Shown piece after piece: positions 7,823 to 16,943 of a stretch of 36,488 nucleotides of DNA. The translations under genes and the position numbers were made by a program. The notes beneath the pieces were generated by a model. The model saw only the letters and a program-made list of their open reading frames with translations, ran no database searches and was not told the DNA's origin. Each line of letters opens with the position of its first letter. The stretch's first letter is position 1. Source of the DNA: Chitinilyticum litopenaei DSM 21440 (lineage in GTDB: Bacteria; Pseudomonadota; Gammaproteobacteria; Burkholderiales; Chitinibacteraceae); NCBI RefSeq assembly GCF_000428145.1, contig NZ_ATZJ01000042.1, forward strand, positions 1 to 36,488, read 5' to 3'.

Positions 7823-9955
7823 TCAATGCGGCAGCGGCGGGAGCGGCACGATCTGGTCCAGCCACTTCGAAGCAGTCAGCTTCTGATCCAGGGTCCCCTT
7901 GTAGAGCAGCTGCTCCAGCTGCGCAATGGCCTCCTGATCCGCCCCCTGATTGAGCAACACGGCGATCTTCTGCAAGGCCGGGTCGTCGCTGGCGAACTTG
8001 GCCCGCACCGGGGGAGGCGGCGGCGGAGAAAAATCAAGATCGAATTCCAGGTCATCCCCGCCGGGTGGCACGGATGCCGTCACCTCCTGCTCGACCTGAT
8101 CATCCAGCGTAAAGGGCAGCGGCAGCGGCTCGGACGGCATCAGCACCGGACGCAGGGCAAACCGGTCGGCCTCGGCCTGCGGCGGCGCGGCGGCCACAGC
8201 AGGCGCAGCCTCCGGCAAGCCGGCCTGCGCGCGCATAAAGGAGGCAAACACATCACCCTGCTCTCCGACCGGCGCCTGCATGCCCTGCAGCTCGGCCTCG
8301 AATTCGTCGCGCGCCAGATCCAGCGAGCGATACAGCGGATTCGCGGCATCCAGCTGCCTGCCCTTTTCCTGCACCTGCTGCCACAGACTGTCGCTGGAAA
8401 ACTGCAGACGGAAGGCGACGGCCTGTTCCTGGAAGGCATCCTTCATGCCCTGCTGCACATACACGTCAAACAATTTCATCCACAGCGCCAGGGCAGCCGG
8501 GTAGGACTGGATTTCGTGCAAGAGCAGATTGATGGCCTGCGCTCCGAGACCATGATCCAGCAATAGCTGCGCCTCTTCCGCCACGCTATTGGGCTGGACG
8601 ACATCGACTTCGCTGCTCACCTCGGACTGCCAGTCCTCATTCATCGGCCGGTGTACCGGAACGCCGATCTCGCTGAGATTGATGCCGCTCATCGACGCAT
8701 ACTCAGGCAGCTGGGTATTCATTTCGCCCCGCTCGACGGGGCGCACGGTCGCGCGCGTCACCGGCGCGGCGATGGTCGCGCGCGTAAAGACTTCGCTGTT
8801 TTCCTGCTGCCGTATCTGCCGGCGGCGCCAGACCACAAACCCCACCGGGAACAGCAGCACCAGCGCCAGCGGCAGCGCCAGCCAGAGCCAGGATTGCCCC
8901 GGACGCTCACTGACCTGCGGTTCACGCTTGAGCCCCTGGTCACGCTGGCGCAACTCTGCGAGCTGCTTTTGCAATTGGGCAACCTGATACTTCAGCTGCA
9001 GCGTTTGCGCCGCCTGGTCATCCGAGTCCAGCGCCAGCAGACGTTCCCGCAGCAACAGCGCCTCTTCCGGAGTCAGCTTGCTCTTGCCTTGCTCCAACAC
9101 CGGCGCAGACAGCTGCAGGCCATAATTGGCAGGGCCGCTGGCCTTGCCGGCACTGGCGAGCTCCCCACCCAGCGTCAGACTGGGGCGCTGGGACTCGAGC
9201 GCCGGTGGCAGGGGCAACAGGGTCGGCAGGGCGCTGACCGGAGCGGGCAGCGATGGCGCCTCGACCTGCGGGGCTGGCGGAATGCGAATGGCGACATCGG
9301 CCGACAGTTGTGCGGTACTCGACTGCGGCAAATCCGGATTCAAATCGTAGAGCTGCTGGATGAACTGCTGACGGGCAGCGCCAGCGCGCGACACATAGGC
9401 CCGGGCAATGCCGTCTACCGTATCGCCTTCGCGCGTCAGCCAGGTGCCGCCACGCGGCGCCGTACGCCGTGGCGCCGCGCCGGCCCGGGGACGGGCAGAG
9501 ACACTGACTTGCGGCGCATCCAGCGCCACCGCGGCATACTCGCGCGGATCAAGCAGGGCATTGTATTCCCGCTGGAAGGCCTGGCCTTCATTGCCAGGAC
9601 AGCGCACCCGCACCGCCAGACGCAACAGCGGATCCTGGATCAGGGCGTCGCTGCGAATCTGCAGCTGGCTCGAGCCGTCGGGCAGCGTCAGCAGCCGCAA
9701 GCTGCCCCCGGCCAGCACGCCCGTGCCGTCATGCTCCAGCAACGAGGGCCTGACCAGGCGGAAACAGGCCGGAGAAATTTCTTCGCCTGCGGCAACATGC
9801 ACGGGAACCTGCGCAGCAAAGCGCTCACCCAGCGCAGACTGCACGCGGATGTCGCCAAGCGTAACGGCCATGCCGGCCGGAGCCAGCGCCACGGCGGCCA
9901 AGGAAGAAAAAGCTAAATTGCGCCAGACTGCCAAATTGATCTTCTTGTTATGCAA
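7823..9955 (-). CDS. fimV: FimV/TspA-like peptidoglycan-binding inner-membrane protein
   Basis: FimV proteins bind peptidoglycan and help assemble and polarise type IV pili. From TTG at 9955 (GGCGGA 8 bases upstream) the product has 710 residues: a signal peptide with a KK start and cleavage after GMA (residue 30), the family's mature N-terminus LGDIRVQSALGERF, a LysM-like segment (about 170-225), a Pro-rich stretch, a coiled coil (about 295-340), one membrane helix (about 356-376) followed by RRR, an acidic cytoplasmic region, and a C-terminal TPR-like tail (ALQKIAVLLNQGADQEAIAQ). An in-frame ATG at 10045 would add 30 residues and overlap pilU by 65 bp without a signal-like start, so TTG is preferred. 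It follows pilT-pilU by 25 bp, so one transcript is likely. Confidence 0.88.
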   Translation of the reverse strand: MHNKKINLAVWRNLAFSSLAAVALAPAGMAVTLGDIRVQSALGERFAAQVPVHVAAGEEISPACFRLVRPSLLEHDGTGVLAGGSLRLLTLPDGSSQLQIRSDALIQDPLLRLAVRVRCPGNEGQAFQREYNALLDPREYAAVALDAPQVSVSARPRAGAAPRRTAPRGGTWLTREGDTVDGIARAYVSRAGAARQQFIQQLYDLNPDLPQSSTAQLSADVAIRIPPAPQVEAPSLPAPVSALPTLLPLPPALESQRPSLTLGGELASAGKASGPANYGLQLSAPVLEQGKSKLTPEEALLLRERLLALDSDDQAAQTLQLKYQVAQLQKQLAELRQRDQGLKREPQVSERPGQSWLWLALPLALVLLFPVGFVVWRRRQIRQQENSEVFTRATIAAPVTRATVRPVERGEMNTQLPEYASMSGINLSEIGVPVHRPMNEDWQSEVSSEVDVVQPNSVAEEAQLLLDHGLGAQAINLLLHEIQSYPAALALWMKLFDVYVQQGMKDAFQEQAVAFRLQFSSDSLWQQVQEKGRQLDAANPLYRSLDLARDEFEAELQGMQAPVGEQGDVFASFMRAQAGLPEAAPAVAAAPPQAEADRFALRPVLMPSEPLPLPFTLDDQVEQEVTASVPPGGDDLEFDLDFSPPPPPPVRAKFASDDPALQKIAVLLNQGADQEAIAQLEQLLYKGTLDQKLTASKWLDQIVPLPPLPH

Positions 9956-9980
9956 AAGGGGCCATCCGCCCGAACGCGGA

Positions 9981-11120
9981 TCAGACAATGTCGAGATGCT
10001 CGATACCCGAGCCCAGTACATCCTTGTTTTTGGCTTCGCTGCCATGCAGCTTGATCTGCAGGCGCAGATCGTTCACCGAGTCGGCATTGCGCAACGCATC
10101 TTCGTAACTGATCTTGCCGGCCTCAAACAAATCGAACAGGGACTGGTCAAAGGTCTGCATGCCCAGCTCGCGCGAGCGCTTCATGATTTCCTTGATCTCG
10201 TGAACCTTGCCATCAAAAATCAGCTCGGAAATCAGCGGCGAATTCAGCATCACCTCGACTGCGGCAACCCGCCCCTTGCCGGAGCGGTGCGGCACGAGGC
10301 GCTGCGAGACAAATGCGCGCAGGTTCAGCGACAAATCCATCAGCAGCTGCGAACGGCGCTCTTCCGGGAAAAAGTTGATGATCCGGTCCAGCGCCTGGTT
10401 GGACGAGTTCGCATGCAGTGTGGCCATGCAGAGGTGACCGGTTTCGGCAAAGGCAATCGCGTAATCCATCGTTTCGCGATCACGGATTTCACCAATCAGA
10501 ATCACATCCGGCGCCTGGCGCAGCGTGTTTTTCAGCGCATTCATCCAGCTGTCGGTATCCACACCGACTTCACGCTGGGTAATGATGGATTTGCCATGCT
10601 CGTGCACATACTCGATCGGGTCTTCGATCGTAATGATGTGATCGTAGGCATTGCTGTTGCGGTGACCGATCATGGCGGCCAGCGAGGTCGATTTACCGGA
10701 ACCAGTGCCGCCCACAAAGATGACGAGGCCGCGCTTGGTCATGGCGATGTCTTCCAGCACCGGCGGCAAGCCCAGCTCGTCAAGCTTCGGGATTTCCGAA
10801 TTGATGGTCCGCAGCACCATGCCTACCCGGCCCTGCTGCATGAAGGTGTTGACGCGGAAACGGCCAAGATTGCCCGGGCTGATTGCGAAATTGCATTCTT
10901 TCGTGGCTTCGAAATCTTCAGCCTGCCGGTCATTCATGATCGAGCGGGCCAGCTCCTTGGCGTGCTGGGCCGTCAGCACCTGGTTCGATACCGGCGTGAC
11001 CTTGCCGTCGATCTTCATCGCCGGCGGAAAATCGGCCGTGATGAAAAGATCGGATGCACCCTTGCTGCGCATATGGCGCAGCAAGTCGTGCATGAATTTC
11101 GCGGCCTGTTCCTTTTCCAT
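9981..11120 (-). CDS. pilU: Type IV pilus retraction ATPase PilU
   Basis: The 379-residue cytoplasmic hexameric ATPase is a PilT paralogue that supports pilus retraction. It has Walker A GGTGSGKST (137-145), the Asp box IEDPIEYVHEH, Walker B VILIGEIRDRETM and the His box TGHLCMATLHANS. Compared with PilT it has a longer C-terminal tail (GSEAKNKDVLGSGIEHLDIV) and ELIFDGKVHEIKEIM in place of PilT's AIRNLIRE retraction motif, as in known PilU proteins. It starts 3 bp after the pilT stop. Confidence 0.96.
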   Translation of the reverse strand: MEKEQAAKFMHDLLRHMRSKGASDLFITADFPPAMKIDGKVTPVSNQVLTAQHAKELARSIMNDRQAEDFEATKECNFAISPGNLGRFRVNTFMQQGRVGMVLRTINSEIPKLDELGLPPVLEDIAMTKRGLVIFVGGTGSGKSTSLAAMIGHRNSNAYDHIITIEDPIEYVHEHGKSIITQREVGVDTDSWMNALKNTLRQAPDVILIGEIRDRETMDYAIAFAETGHLCMATLHANSSNQALDRIINFFPEERRSQLLMDLSLNLRAFVSQRLVPHRSGKGRVAAVEVMLNSPLISELIFDGKVHEIKEIMKRSRELGMQTFDQSLFDLFEAGKISYEDALRNADSVNDLRLQIKLHGSEAKNKDVLGSGIEHLDIV

Positions 11121-11123
11121 GAC

Positions 11124-12167
11124 TTAACCCTTGAAGTTGTCCGGCACGGCGGCCTTGGCCCTGGCCTCGGCCACCGAGACGATATTGCGCTGCACCAAGC
11201 CCTGCAAGCATTGGTCCAGTGTCTGCATGCCGTACTGCTGACCGGTCTGGATGGAGGAATACATTTGGGCCACCTTGTTCTCGCGGATCAGGTTGCGGAT
11301 CGCGGGGATGCCGATCATGATTTCGTGCGCGGCCACGCGACCGGAGCCATCCTTGGTTTTCAGCAGCGTTTGCGAAATAACCGCACGCAGCGACTCGGAC
11401 AGCATCGAGCGCACCATTTCCTTTTCCGCCGCAGGGAACACGTCGACAACCCGGTCGATGGTCTTGGCGGCCGACGACGTATGCAGGGTGCCAAAAACCA
11501 GGTGACCGGTTTCAGCGGCGGTCAGCGCCAGACGGATCGTTTCCAGATCACGCATTTCCCCCACCAGCACCACATCCGGATCTTCCCGCAATGCCGAACG
11601 CAGGGCATTGGCAAATGACAGGGTGTGCGGACCGACCTCGCGCTGGTTGATCAGGCATTTCTTCGACTGATGCACGAATTCGATCGGGTCTTCCACGGTC
11701 AGGATGTGACCGTATTCGTTCTCGTTGACGAAATTGATCATCGCCGCCAGCGTGGTGGACTTTCCGGAGCCGGTCGGCCCCGTCACCAGCACCAGGCCGC
11801 GCGGATTCATGGAAATATCCTGGAAAACCTTGGGGGCGTTGAGCTCCTCCAGTGTCAGCACCTTGGACGGAATGGTCCGGAATACGGCACCAGCACCACG
11901 GTTTTGCACAAAGGCATTGACCCGGAAACGCGCCAGATTGGGGATTTCAAAGGAAAAATCACACTCGAGCGTGTCTTCGTAAGTTTTGCGCTGCCCATCG
12001 TTCATGATGTCGTACACCATGTCGTGGACTTCCTTGTGATCCATCGGCGGCAAATTGATACGCCTTACATCACCATGCACCCGGATCATAGGCGGCAAGC
12101 CTGCAGAAAGGTGCAGGTCGGACGCCTTGTTCTTGACGGAAAACGCTAAGAGTTCGGAAATATCCAT
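11124..12167 (-). CDS. pilT: Type IV pilus retraction motor PilT
   Basis: PilT powers pilus retraction and twitching motility. The 347-residue product has Walker A GPTGSGKST (130-138), VEDPIEFVH, Walker B VVLVGEMRDLETI, the His box TGHLVFGTLHTSS and the PilT-specific AIRNLIRENKVAQM motif. GAGGAAGAG precedes the ATG. It is transcribed divergently from yggS across 82 bp, the common arrangement in proteobacteria, and leads the pilT-pilU-fimV group. Confidence 0.98.
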   Translation of the reverse strand: MDISELLAFSVKNKASDLHLSAGLPPMIRVHGDVRRINLPPMDHKEVHDMVYDIMNDGQRKTYEDTLECDFSFEIPNLARFRVNAFVQNRGAGAVFRTIPSKVLTLEELNAPKVFQDISMNPRGLVLVTGPTGSGKSTTLAAMINFVNENEYGHILTVEDPIEFVHQSKKCLINQREVGPHTLSFANALRSALREDPDVVLVGEMRDLETIRLALTAAETGHLVFGTLHTSSAAKTIDRVVDVFPAAEKEMVRSMLSESLRAVISQTLLKTKDGSGRVAAHEIMIGIPAIRNLIRENKVAQMYSSIQTGQQYGMQTLDQCLQGLVQRNIVSVAEARAKAAVPDNFKG

Positions 12168-12249
12168 TTATAATCTCTTCCTCATTGCGCCCCATCAGGC
12201 GCTGATCTGACTGCATTTTGCAGCCAGTCTGGATGCAATCTGACTCATT

Positions 12250-12957
12250 ATGACAACGATTTTTACGGCATGGCAAGGCGTGCGCGCCCGCGTTGCTGCG
12301 GCTGCAACGCGGGCCGGAAGACCTGCGGACACCGTTGAACTGCTGGCCGTCAGCAAAACCTTCCCGGCAGACGCTGTGCGTGAGCTTTACCAACACGGCC
12401 AGCGGCATTTCGGCGAGAATTACGCGCAGGAAATGCACGACAAGGCCCTGCAGCTCGGCGGCGACTGCCCTGATTTGGTATGGCATTTCATCGGCCCTTT
12501 GCAAAGCAATAAAACGCGCCAGGTGGCAGAGACGGCAAGCTGGGTGCATTCGGTGGATCGTGTGAAGATTGCCGAGCGTTTGTCGCAACAGCGCCCGGAC
12601 CACCTGCCCCCGCTGCAGGTCTGCATCCAGGTCAATGTGTCGGGCGAAACGAGCAAATCAGGGGCAACCACCGCTGCCGCAGCAGAACTGGCGCGCCAGA
12701 CGGCCAGCCTGCCGCGCCTGACGCTACGCGGACTGATGTGCATTCCCGACCCTGCGGCCGATGCAGCCACGCTGCGCCACCAGTTCAGGCAGCTGGCCGA
12801 GCTGCGGCAGGAACTCAATTCGCAAGGCTTTGGTCTGGATACCCTGTCCATGGGCATGTCGGCAGACATGGAGCTGGCCATTGCCGAAGGCGCCACGCTG
12901 GTTCGCGTCGGCACGGCTATTTTTGGGGCGCGCAGCGCCAAGGAAAACACGCAATGA
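12250..12957 (+). CDS. yggS: PLP-homeostasis protein YggS/PipY
   Basis: This 235-residue PLP-binding TIM-barrel protein balances pyridoxal phosphate and amino acid pools. The PLP lysine is in LLAVSKTFP (K36), and the family motifs GENYAQE, WHFIGPLQ(S)NK, SVDR, GLMCIPD and LSMGMSADMELAI are all present. No clear Shine-Dalgarno sequence is seen before the ATG. Its stop overlaps the proC start (ATGA), giving a yggS-proC-yggT-yggU operon. Confidence 0.95.
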   Translation: MTTIFTAWQGVRARVAAAATRAGRPADTVELLAVSKTFPADAVRELYQHGQRHFGENYAQEMHDKALQLGGDCPDLVWHFIGPLQSNKTRQVAETASWVHSVDRVKIAERLSQQRPDHLPPLQVCIQVNVSGETSKSGATTAAAAELARQTASLPRLTLRGLMCIPDPAADAATLRHQFRQLAELRQELNSQGFGLDTLSMGMSADMELAIAEGATLVRVGTAIFGARSAKENTQ

Positions 12958-13772
12958 AACTGACGTTCATCGGTGGCGGCAATATGGCCGTCGCCATTCT
13001 GGGTGGTCTGGTGCAGCGCGGCTACCGCGGGCAGGATGTGCTGGTGATCGAACCCGATCAGGCCAAGCGTGAAGAGCTGCAGGCCAGCTGGCAGGTCCAT
13101 ACTGCCGAACCGGGCGCACCGTTGCCGGCGTCTGAAGTGATCGTGCTGGCCGTCAAGCCGCAACAGCTGCGCCAGGTCGCCACGGCAATTGCCAACCAGG
13201 TTGGCAACGCACTGGTCATCTCCATCGCCGCCGGCATCAAGCTGGATGCCCTGTCGCGCTGGCTGGGCGGCCATGGTCGGCTGGTGCGTGTCATGCCCAA
13301 TACCCCGGCGCTGGTGCAGGCCGGCATTTCCGGTGCGCTGGCCGCGGACAGCACCAGCAACGCCGACCGGCAGCTTGCCGAAGACATCCTGAGCGCAGTC
13401 GGCGAAGTGGTCTGGGTAGAGAAGGAAAGCGAACTCGATGGTGTGACGGCCATTTCCGGCAGCGGCCCGGCTTACGTATTTTATTTCATGGAAGCACTGC
13501 AGGCCGCCGCACGCGCCCAAGGCTTTGCGCCCGAGACGGCGCGCAAGCTGGCCTATCAGACCTTTGCCGGCGCGGTGAAGCTGGCGCTGGAAAGCCCGGA
13601 TGACGCGGACACCCTGCGCCAGAAGGTCACGTCCAAGGGCGGCACGACCGAGCGCGCCATCAATGCGCTCGAAACCAGCCAGGTACGCGCCACCATCATC
13701 GCCGCCGCCTCGGCCGCCGCCGCCCGCTCACGCGAGCTGGGCGAAGAGCTTGGCCGCGATCCGCAGGAGTAA
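12954..13772 (+). CDS. proC: Pyrroline-5-carboxylate reductase
   Basis: ProC reduces pyrroline-5-carboxylate to proline with NAD(P)H. The 272-residue product opens with the Rossmann motif FIGGGNMA, has VLAVKPQ, RVMPNTPA, the catalytic-region AISGSGPAYVF and the C-terminal signature VTSKGGTTERAI. The ATG overlaps the yggS stop, so the start is well fixed. It lies between yggS and yggT as in many gamma- and betaproteobacteria. Confidence 0.97.
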   Translation: MKLTFIGGGNMAVAILGGLVQRGYRGQDVLVIEPDQAKREELQASWQVHTAEPGAPLPASEVIVLAVKPQQLRQVATAIANQVGNALVISIAAGIKLDALSRWLGGHGRLVRVMPNTPALVQAGISGALAADSTSNADRQLAEDILSAVGEVVWVEKESELDGVTAISGSGPAYVFYFMEALQAAARAQGFAPETARKLAYQTFAGAVKLALESPDDADTLRQKVTSKGGTTERAINALETSQVRATIIAAASAAAARSRELGEELGRDPQE

Positions 13773-13777
13773 AGGCG

Positions 13778-14380
13778 ATGCTGATGCCGGCCATGCTGCG
13801 TGACACGATTGCCTTCCTCGGGCACAGCATCGGGGATTTTCTGATCCTGCTGCTGCTGGCCCGTTTCTACCTGCAGGTGGCCCGCGTGCCATTCCGGCAA
13901 CCGATTGGCCAGTTTGTGCTGGCGCTCACCAACTGGCTGGTGCTGCCACTGCGACGCGTCATAAAACCCATTGGCGTATACGACACCAGCTCATTGCTGC
14001 TGGCGCTACTGATCGCATACCTCATGCATCTGCTCTTGCTGTGGATTTCGCCCTGGCCCTATCTGTTTGCGAATGTGTTCTCGCTGCTGGCCATTCTGGC
14101 CGCTGCCGTGCTCGAATTGCTGAAGATGTCGCTGTATCTGCTGTTTGCCGCAGCAGTCGGCCAGGCCATCCTGTCCTGGGTAACCCCCTACCATCCGATG
14201 ATGCCGGTCTTCAACGGACTGACGGCGCCTTTCCTGCGCCCTTTGCGCCGGCTGATTCCGCCGATCAGCGGGGTAGATATCACGCCACTGATCCTGATCC
14301 TGCTGATCCAGCTGTGCCTTAACATTTTCATCAGCGATTTCGAGCGCCTGATCCTGACGCAGGTCCGTCTGCCAACGTGA
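13778..14380 (+). CDS. yggT: YggT family membrane protein
   Basis: The 200-residue protein has two YggT repeats, each with paired hydrophobic helices. The motif FRQPIGQFVLALTNWLVLPLRR in the first half is mirrored by SWVTPYHPMMPVFNGLTAPFLRPLRRLIPP in the second (each cut here to family-typical stretches). Family members are inner-membrane proteins of uncertain role, linked to osmotic stress in some bacteria. The start at 13778 has AGGAG/AAAGG upstream and lies 5 bp after proC. Confidence 0.9.
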   Translation: MLMPAMLRDTIAFLGHSIGDFLILLLLARFYLQVARVPFRQPIGQFVLALTNWLVLPLRRVIKPIGVYDTSSLLLALLIAYLMHLLLLWISPWPYLFANVFSLLAILAAAVLELLKMSLYLLFAAAVGQAILSWVTPYHPMMPVFNGLTAPFLRPLRRLIPPISGVDITPLILILLIQLCLNIFISDFERLILTQVRLPT

Positions 14381-14667
14381 GCGGCTGGTACCAGCAACAG
14401 GGCGGACAAGTGCTGCTGCAGCTGCATGTGCAACCCGGCGCCAAGCGTACCGGCGTGGCTGGGCTGCACGGCGATGCCCTGAAAATCCGCCTTGCCGCCC
14501 CGCCGGTCGACGGCAAGGCCAATCAGGCGCTACTGGCCTGGCTGGCGGATTTTTTCCGCGTGCCGCAACGCCAGGTCACGCTGCTCAGCGGCGCCAGCGC
14601 CCGCCAGAAACGCGTGGCCATCACTGGCAGCACGGTAGCGCCCGAAACACTGCTGGAGCAGGCGTGA
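14377..14667 (+). CDS. yggU: DUF167/YggU family protein
   Basis: This 96-residue cytoplasmic protein matches the DUF167 family: VQPGAKRTGV, LKIRLAAPPVDGKANQALL and LLSGASARQKRV. The family's function is not known. The GTG start overlaps the yggT stop (GTGA), and the gene ends 2 bp from the stop of the opposing fxsA gene, leaving no room for a separate terminator. Confidence 0.93.
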   Translation: MSGWYQQQGGQVLLQLHVQPGAKRTGVAGLHGDALKIRLAAPPVDGKANQALLAWLADFFRVPQRQVTLLSGASARQKRVAITGSTVAPETLLEQA

Positions 14668-14669
14668 GC

Positions 14670-15086
14670 TCAGCGCTCCCTGTCCTCAAGACGCTGCTGG
14701 TCCGGGTCGACACGGCGGTATTCGCCTTCCAGCGTATCGTCCTGGGGAGGCGCCACCACAGGCGCGGGGGCAAAGCGCCAGGGCAGCAGCAGGAGCAGCC
14801 CCGCCACATCGCCGCCCAGGCCGGGCAGCAGCAGCAGGATGGCGGCAATCGAGTAGCGGGCCAGTGCGAACAGGCTGCCGGCGCCAAACTTGCCCTGCTG
14901 CAGATCGCGCATCAGCGTCATGGCAAAGGCAAGGCGATATTGGCGCAGCATGACAAGGCCAAACACGAAGGTCAGGCCGACCCACAGCAGCACCGGCCAC
15001 CAGCCCAGCCAGTCCACCGCCGCGGAAAACAGCGCGATCTCCGCAAGCGGATAAGCAATCAGTACGGCAAGAAGGAAATAAGGCAT
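14670..15086 (-). CDS. fxsA: FxsA family membrane protein
   Basis: This 138-residue FxsA-like inner-membrane protein starts MPYFLLAVLIAYPLAEIALF and has further hydrophobic helices (WWPVLLWVGLTFVFGLVML and a Leu-rich LLLLPG segment) before a hydrophilic tail. FxsA is known for suppressing phage T7 exclusion by F plasmid in E. coli. The ATG at 15086 fits the family's N-terminus; no Shine-Dalgarno sequence is seen. Its start codon overlaps the cutA start on the other strand (shared CATG), so it may be expressed from a leaderless or very short leader transcript. A longer frame reaching 15218 is judged spurious. Confidence 0.82.
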   Translation of the reverse strand: MPYFLLAVLIAYPLAEIALFSAAVDWLGWWPVLLWVGLTFVFGLVMLRQYRLAFAMTLMRDLQQGKFGAGSLFALARYSIAAILLLLPGLGGDVAGLLLLLPWRFAPAPVVAPPQDDTLEGEYRRVDPDQQRLEDRER

Positions 15087-15411
15087 GGATAAACCCGAAG
15101 CGATCTGGCTGGTGATCTGCAATTGTCCCGAGGAAGCCGTGGCAAGGCAACTGGCTACCGGGGTAATTAATGAAAGGCTCGCCGCCTGTGTGAACCTGCT
15201 GCCCGCCGTCGAGTCCATTTACCGCTGGGAAGGCCGTCTTGAACTGGCCCGTGAAATACCGCTGCTGATCAAGACTCCGGCCCGCAACTATCCGGCACTG
15301 CAGGATTGGCTGCACGCGCATCATCCTTACGATGTCCCGGAAATCATCGCCCTGCCGCTCGGTGCGGGGCTGCCTGCCTATCTGGATTGGGTATCGTCGT
15401 GCACGCGTTAA
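15085..15411 (+). CDS. cutA: CutA1 divalent-cation tolerance protein
   Basis: The 108-residue protein carries the CutA1 trimer motifs ACVNLLPAVESIYRWEG, EIPLLIKT and HPYDVPEIIALPLGAG. CutA is linked to copper tolerance and to DsbD: it is next to dsbD in many proteobacteria, as here (13-bp overlap). The Shine-Dalgarno sequence (GAAGGA) lies inside the opposite-strand fxsA coding region. Confidence 0.95.
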   Translation: MDKPEAIWLVICNCPEEAVARQLATGVINERLAACVNLLPAVESIYRWEGRLELAREIPLLIKTPARNYPALQDWLHAHHPYDVPEIIALPLGAGLPAYLDWVSSCTR

Positions 15412-16943
15412 AGACTCTGCTTTTCTGGCTCATCCCCCTCTTGCTGCTGGGCACAGCCCACGCCGTGGACCCGGACACGCTCCTTAAGCCGGAAGAAGCC
15501 TTCCAGCCCAGCGCCCGCCTGGTGGACAACACCCACATCAGCGTGCAATGGCAGGTCGCCAAGGGCTATTACCTGTACCGCGACCGCATCCGGGTGAGTC
15601 ACGACAAACAGGACCTAGCCCTCGACTTTCCGGCGGGCATCGTCAAGGACGACCCTTATTTCGGGCGCACCGAAGTCTATCCGCAGGATGTCGCCCTGAT
15701 CGCCCGCAGCCCGCGCACCCTGCAGGCCAGCGACCGCATCGAGCTGACCTTCCAGGGCTGCGCGGAAGCCGGCATCTGCTATCCGCCACAGACAGTCAGC
15801 CTGACGCTTGATGGCCGCAGCAGCACGACAGGCGTGGCCGGGCTGTTCGGAGTCGCGGGCAAGGCCGAAACACCGGATGAATCCGGCTTTTTTGGCGGCA
15901 GCCTGGCCATCACGCTGGGGCTGTTCCTGCTGGCGGGCCTGGGCCTGTCGTTCACCGCCTGCCTGTATCCGCTGATCCCCATTGTCTCGACCATCATCCT
16001 TGGCCAGCAGGGTATATCCCGGCAACGCTCGCTGTTATTGACCCTCAGCTATATACAGGGCATGGCATTGAGCTATGCCGCTGCAGGAATGGCGGCGGCG
16101 GCCAGCGGCACGCTACTGGTGGTCGCCCTGCAGCAGCCCTGGGTGACCGCACTGTTTGCCGGCTTCTTCGTCCTGATGGCGCTGGCCATGTTTGGGGTTT
16201 TCAGCCTGCAATTGCCCAGCAGCCTGCAAAGCCACATCCAGAAGCTGGGCCAGCGCCTGCCGGGCGGCCATTACGGCTCGGTCTTTGTGATGGGCGTGCT
16301 GTCGGCCGTACTGGTCGGCCCCTGCATGGCGCCGCCACTCGCTGCGGCGCTCGCCTACATCGGCCGCAGCGGCGACCTGCTGACCGGCGGGCTGTCGCTC
16401 TACAGCCTGGCGTTGGGCATGGGGGCGCCGCTACTGCTGATCGGCGGCTTTGGCGCCAGCATCCTGCCCCGACTTTCCGGTACGACGATGAATCGCGTGC
16501 GCCGCGGTTTTGGCGTCATCCTACTGCTGGTCGCGGTGTGGGTGGCGCAGCCGCTCTGGTATCCCCGCCTGGCAGAACCGGCCAGCAGCATGCACCTCAC
16601 CGTGCGCAGCGGCGATGAACTCGACCGCGCGCTCCAGCAAGCACGGGGCAAGCCCGTGCTGGTCGATGTGTATGCCGACTGGTGCGTGAGCTGCATCGAG
16701 CTTGAGCGCAAGACCTTTCCCGACCCGACCGTCAAACAGGCCCTGCGGGAATATGTGCTGATCCGGGCGGATGTGACCCGCAATGACGACGAGGCACAGG
16801 GGCTGCTGCGCCGCTTCGGCCTGTATGGCCCACCTGCCATCCTGTTTTATGACCGCGCCGGCCAGTTGCACGAAAAACGGCTGATCGGCTTCCAGCCCCC
16901 TGCCGCACTGATCGCCGGCCTGCCCGCGGAGCCCGCACGGTGA
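15399..16943 (+). CDS. dsbD: Thiol:disulfide interchange protein DsbD
   Basis: DsbD moves electrons from cytoplasmic thioredoxin to periplasmic partners (DsbC, CcmG-like proteins). From GTG at 15399 the 514-residue product has a signal peptide cut after AHA (residue 22), an N-terminal domain with the redox pair C121/C127 (GCAEAGICYPP), a polytopic core with C188 (TACLYPLIPI) and C309 (GPCMAPP), and a C-terminal thioredoxin domain with WCVSC (C429/C432). All six redox cysteines are intact. The start lies within the end of cutA; GGATTGGG is a weak ribosome binding site. The longer upstream frame lacks a signal peptide. Confidence 0.95.
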   Translation: MHALKTLLFWLIPLLLLGTAHAVDPDTLLKPEEAFQPSARLVDNTHISVQWQVAKGYYLYRDRIRVSHDKQDLALDFPAGIVKDDPYFGRTEVYPQDVALIARSPRTLQASDRIELTFQGCAEAGICYPPQTVSLTLDGRSSTTGVAGLFGVAGKAETPDESGFFGGSLAITLGLFLLAGLGLSFTACLYPLIPIVSTIILGQQGISRQRSLLLTLSYIQGMALSYAAAGMAAAASGTLLVVALQQPWVTALFAGFFVLMALAMFGVFSLQLPSSLQSHIQKLGQRLPGGHYGSVFVMGVLSAVLVGPCMAPPLAAALAYIGRSGDLLTGGLSLYSLALGMGAPLLLIGGFGASILPRLSGTTMNRVRRGFGVILLLVAVWVAQPLWYPRLAEPASSMHLTVRSGDELDRALQQARGKPVLVDVYADWCVSCIELERKTFPDPTVKQALREYVLIRADVTRNDDEAQGLLRRFGLYGPPAILFYDRAGQLHEKRLIGFQPPAALIAGLPAEPAR

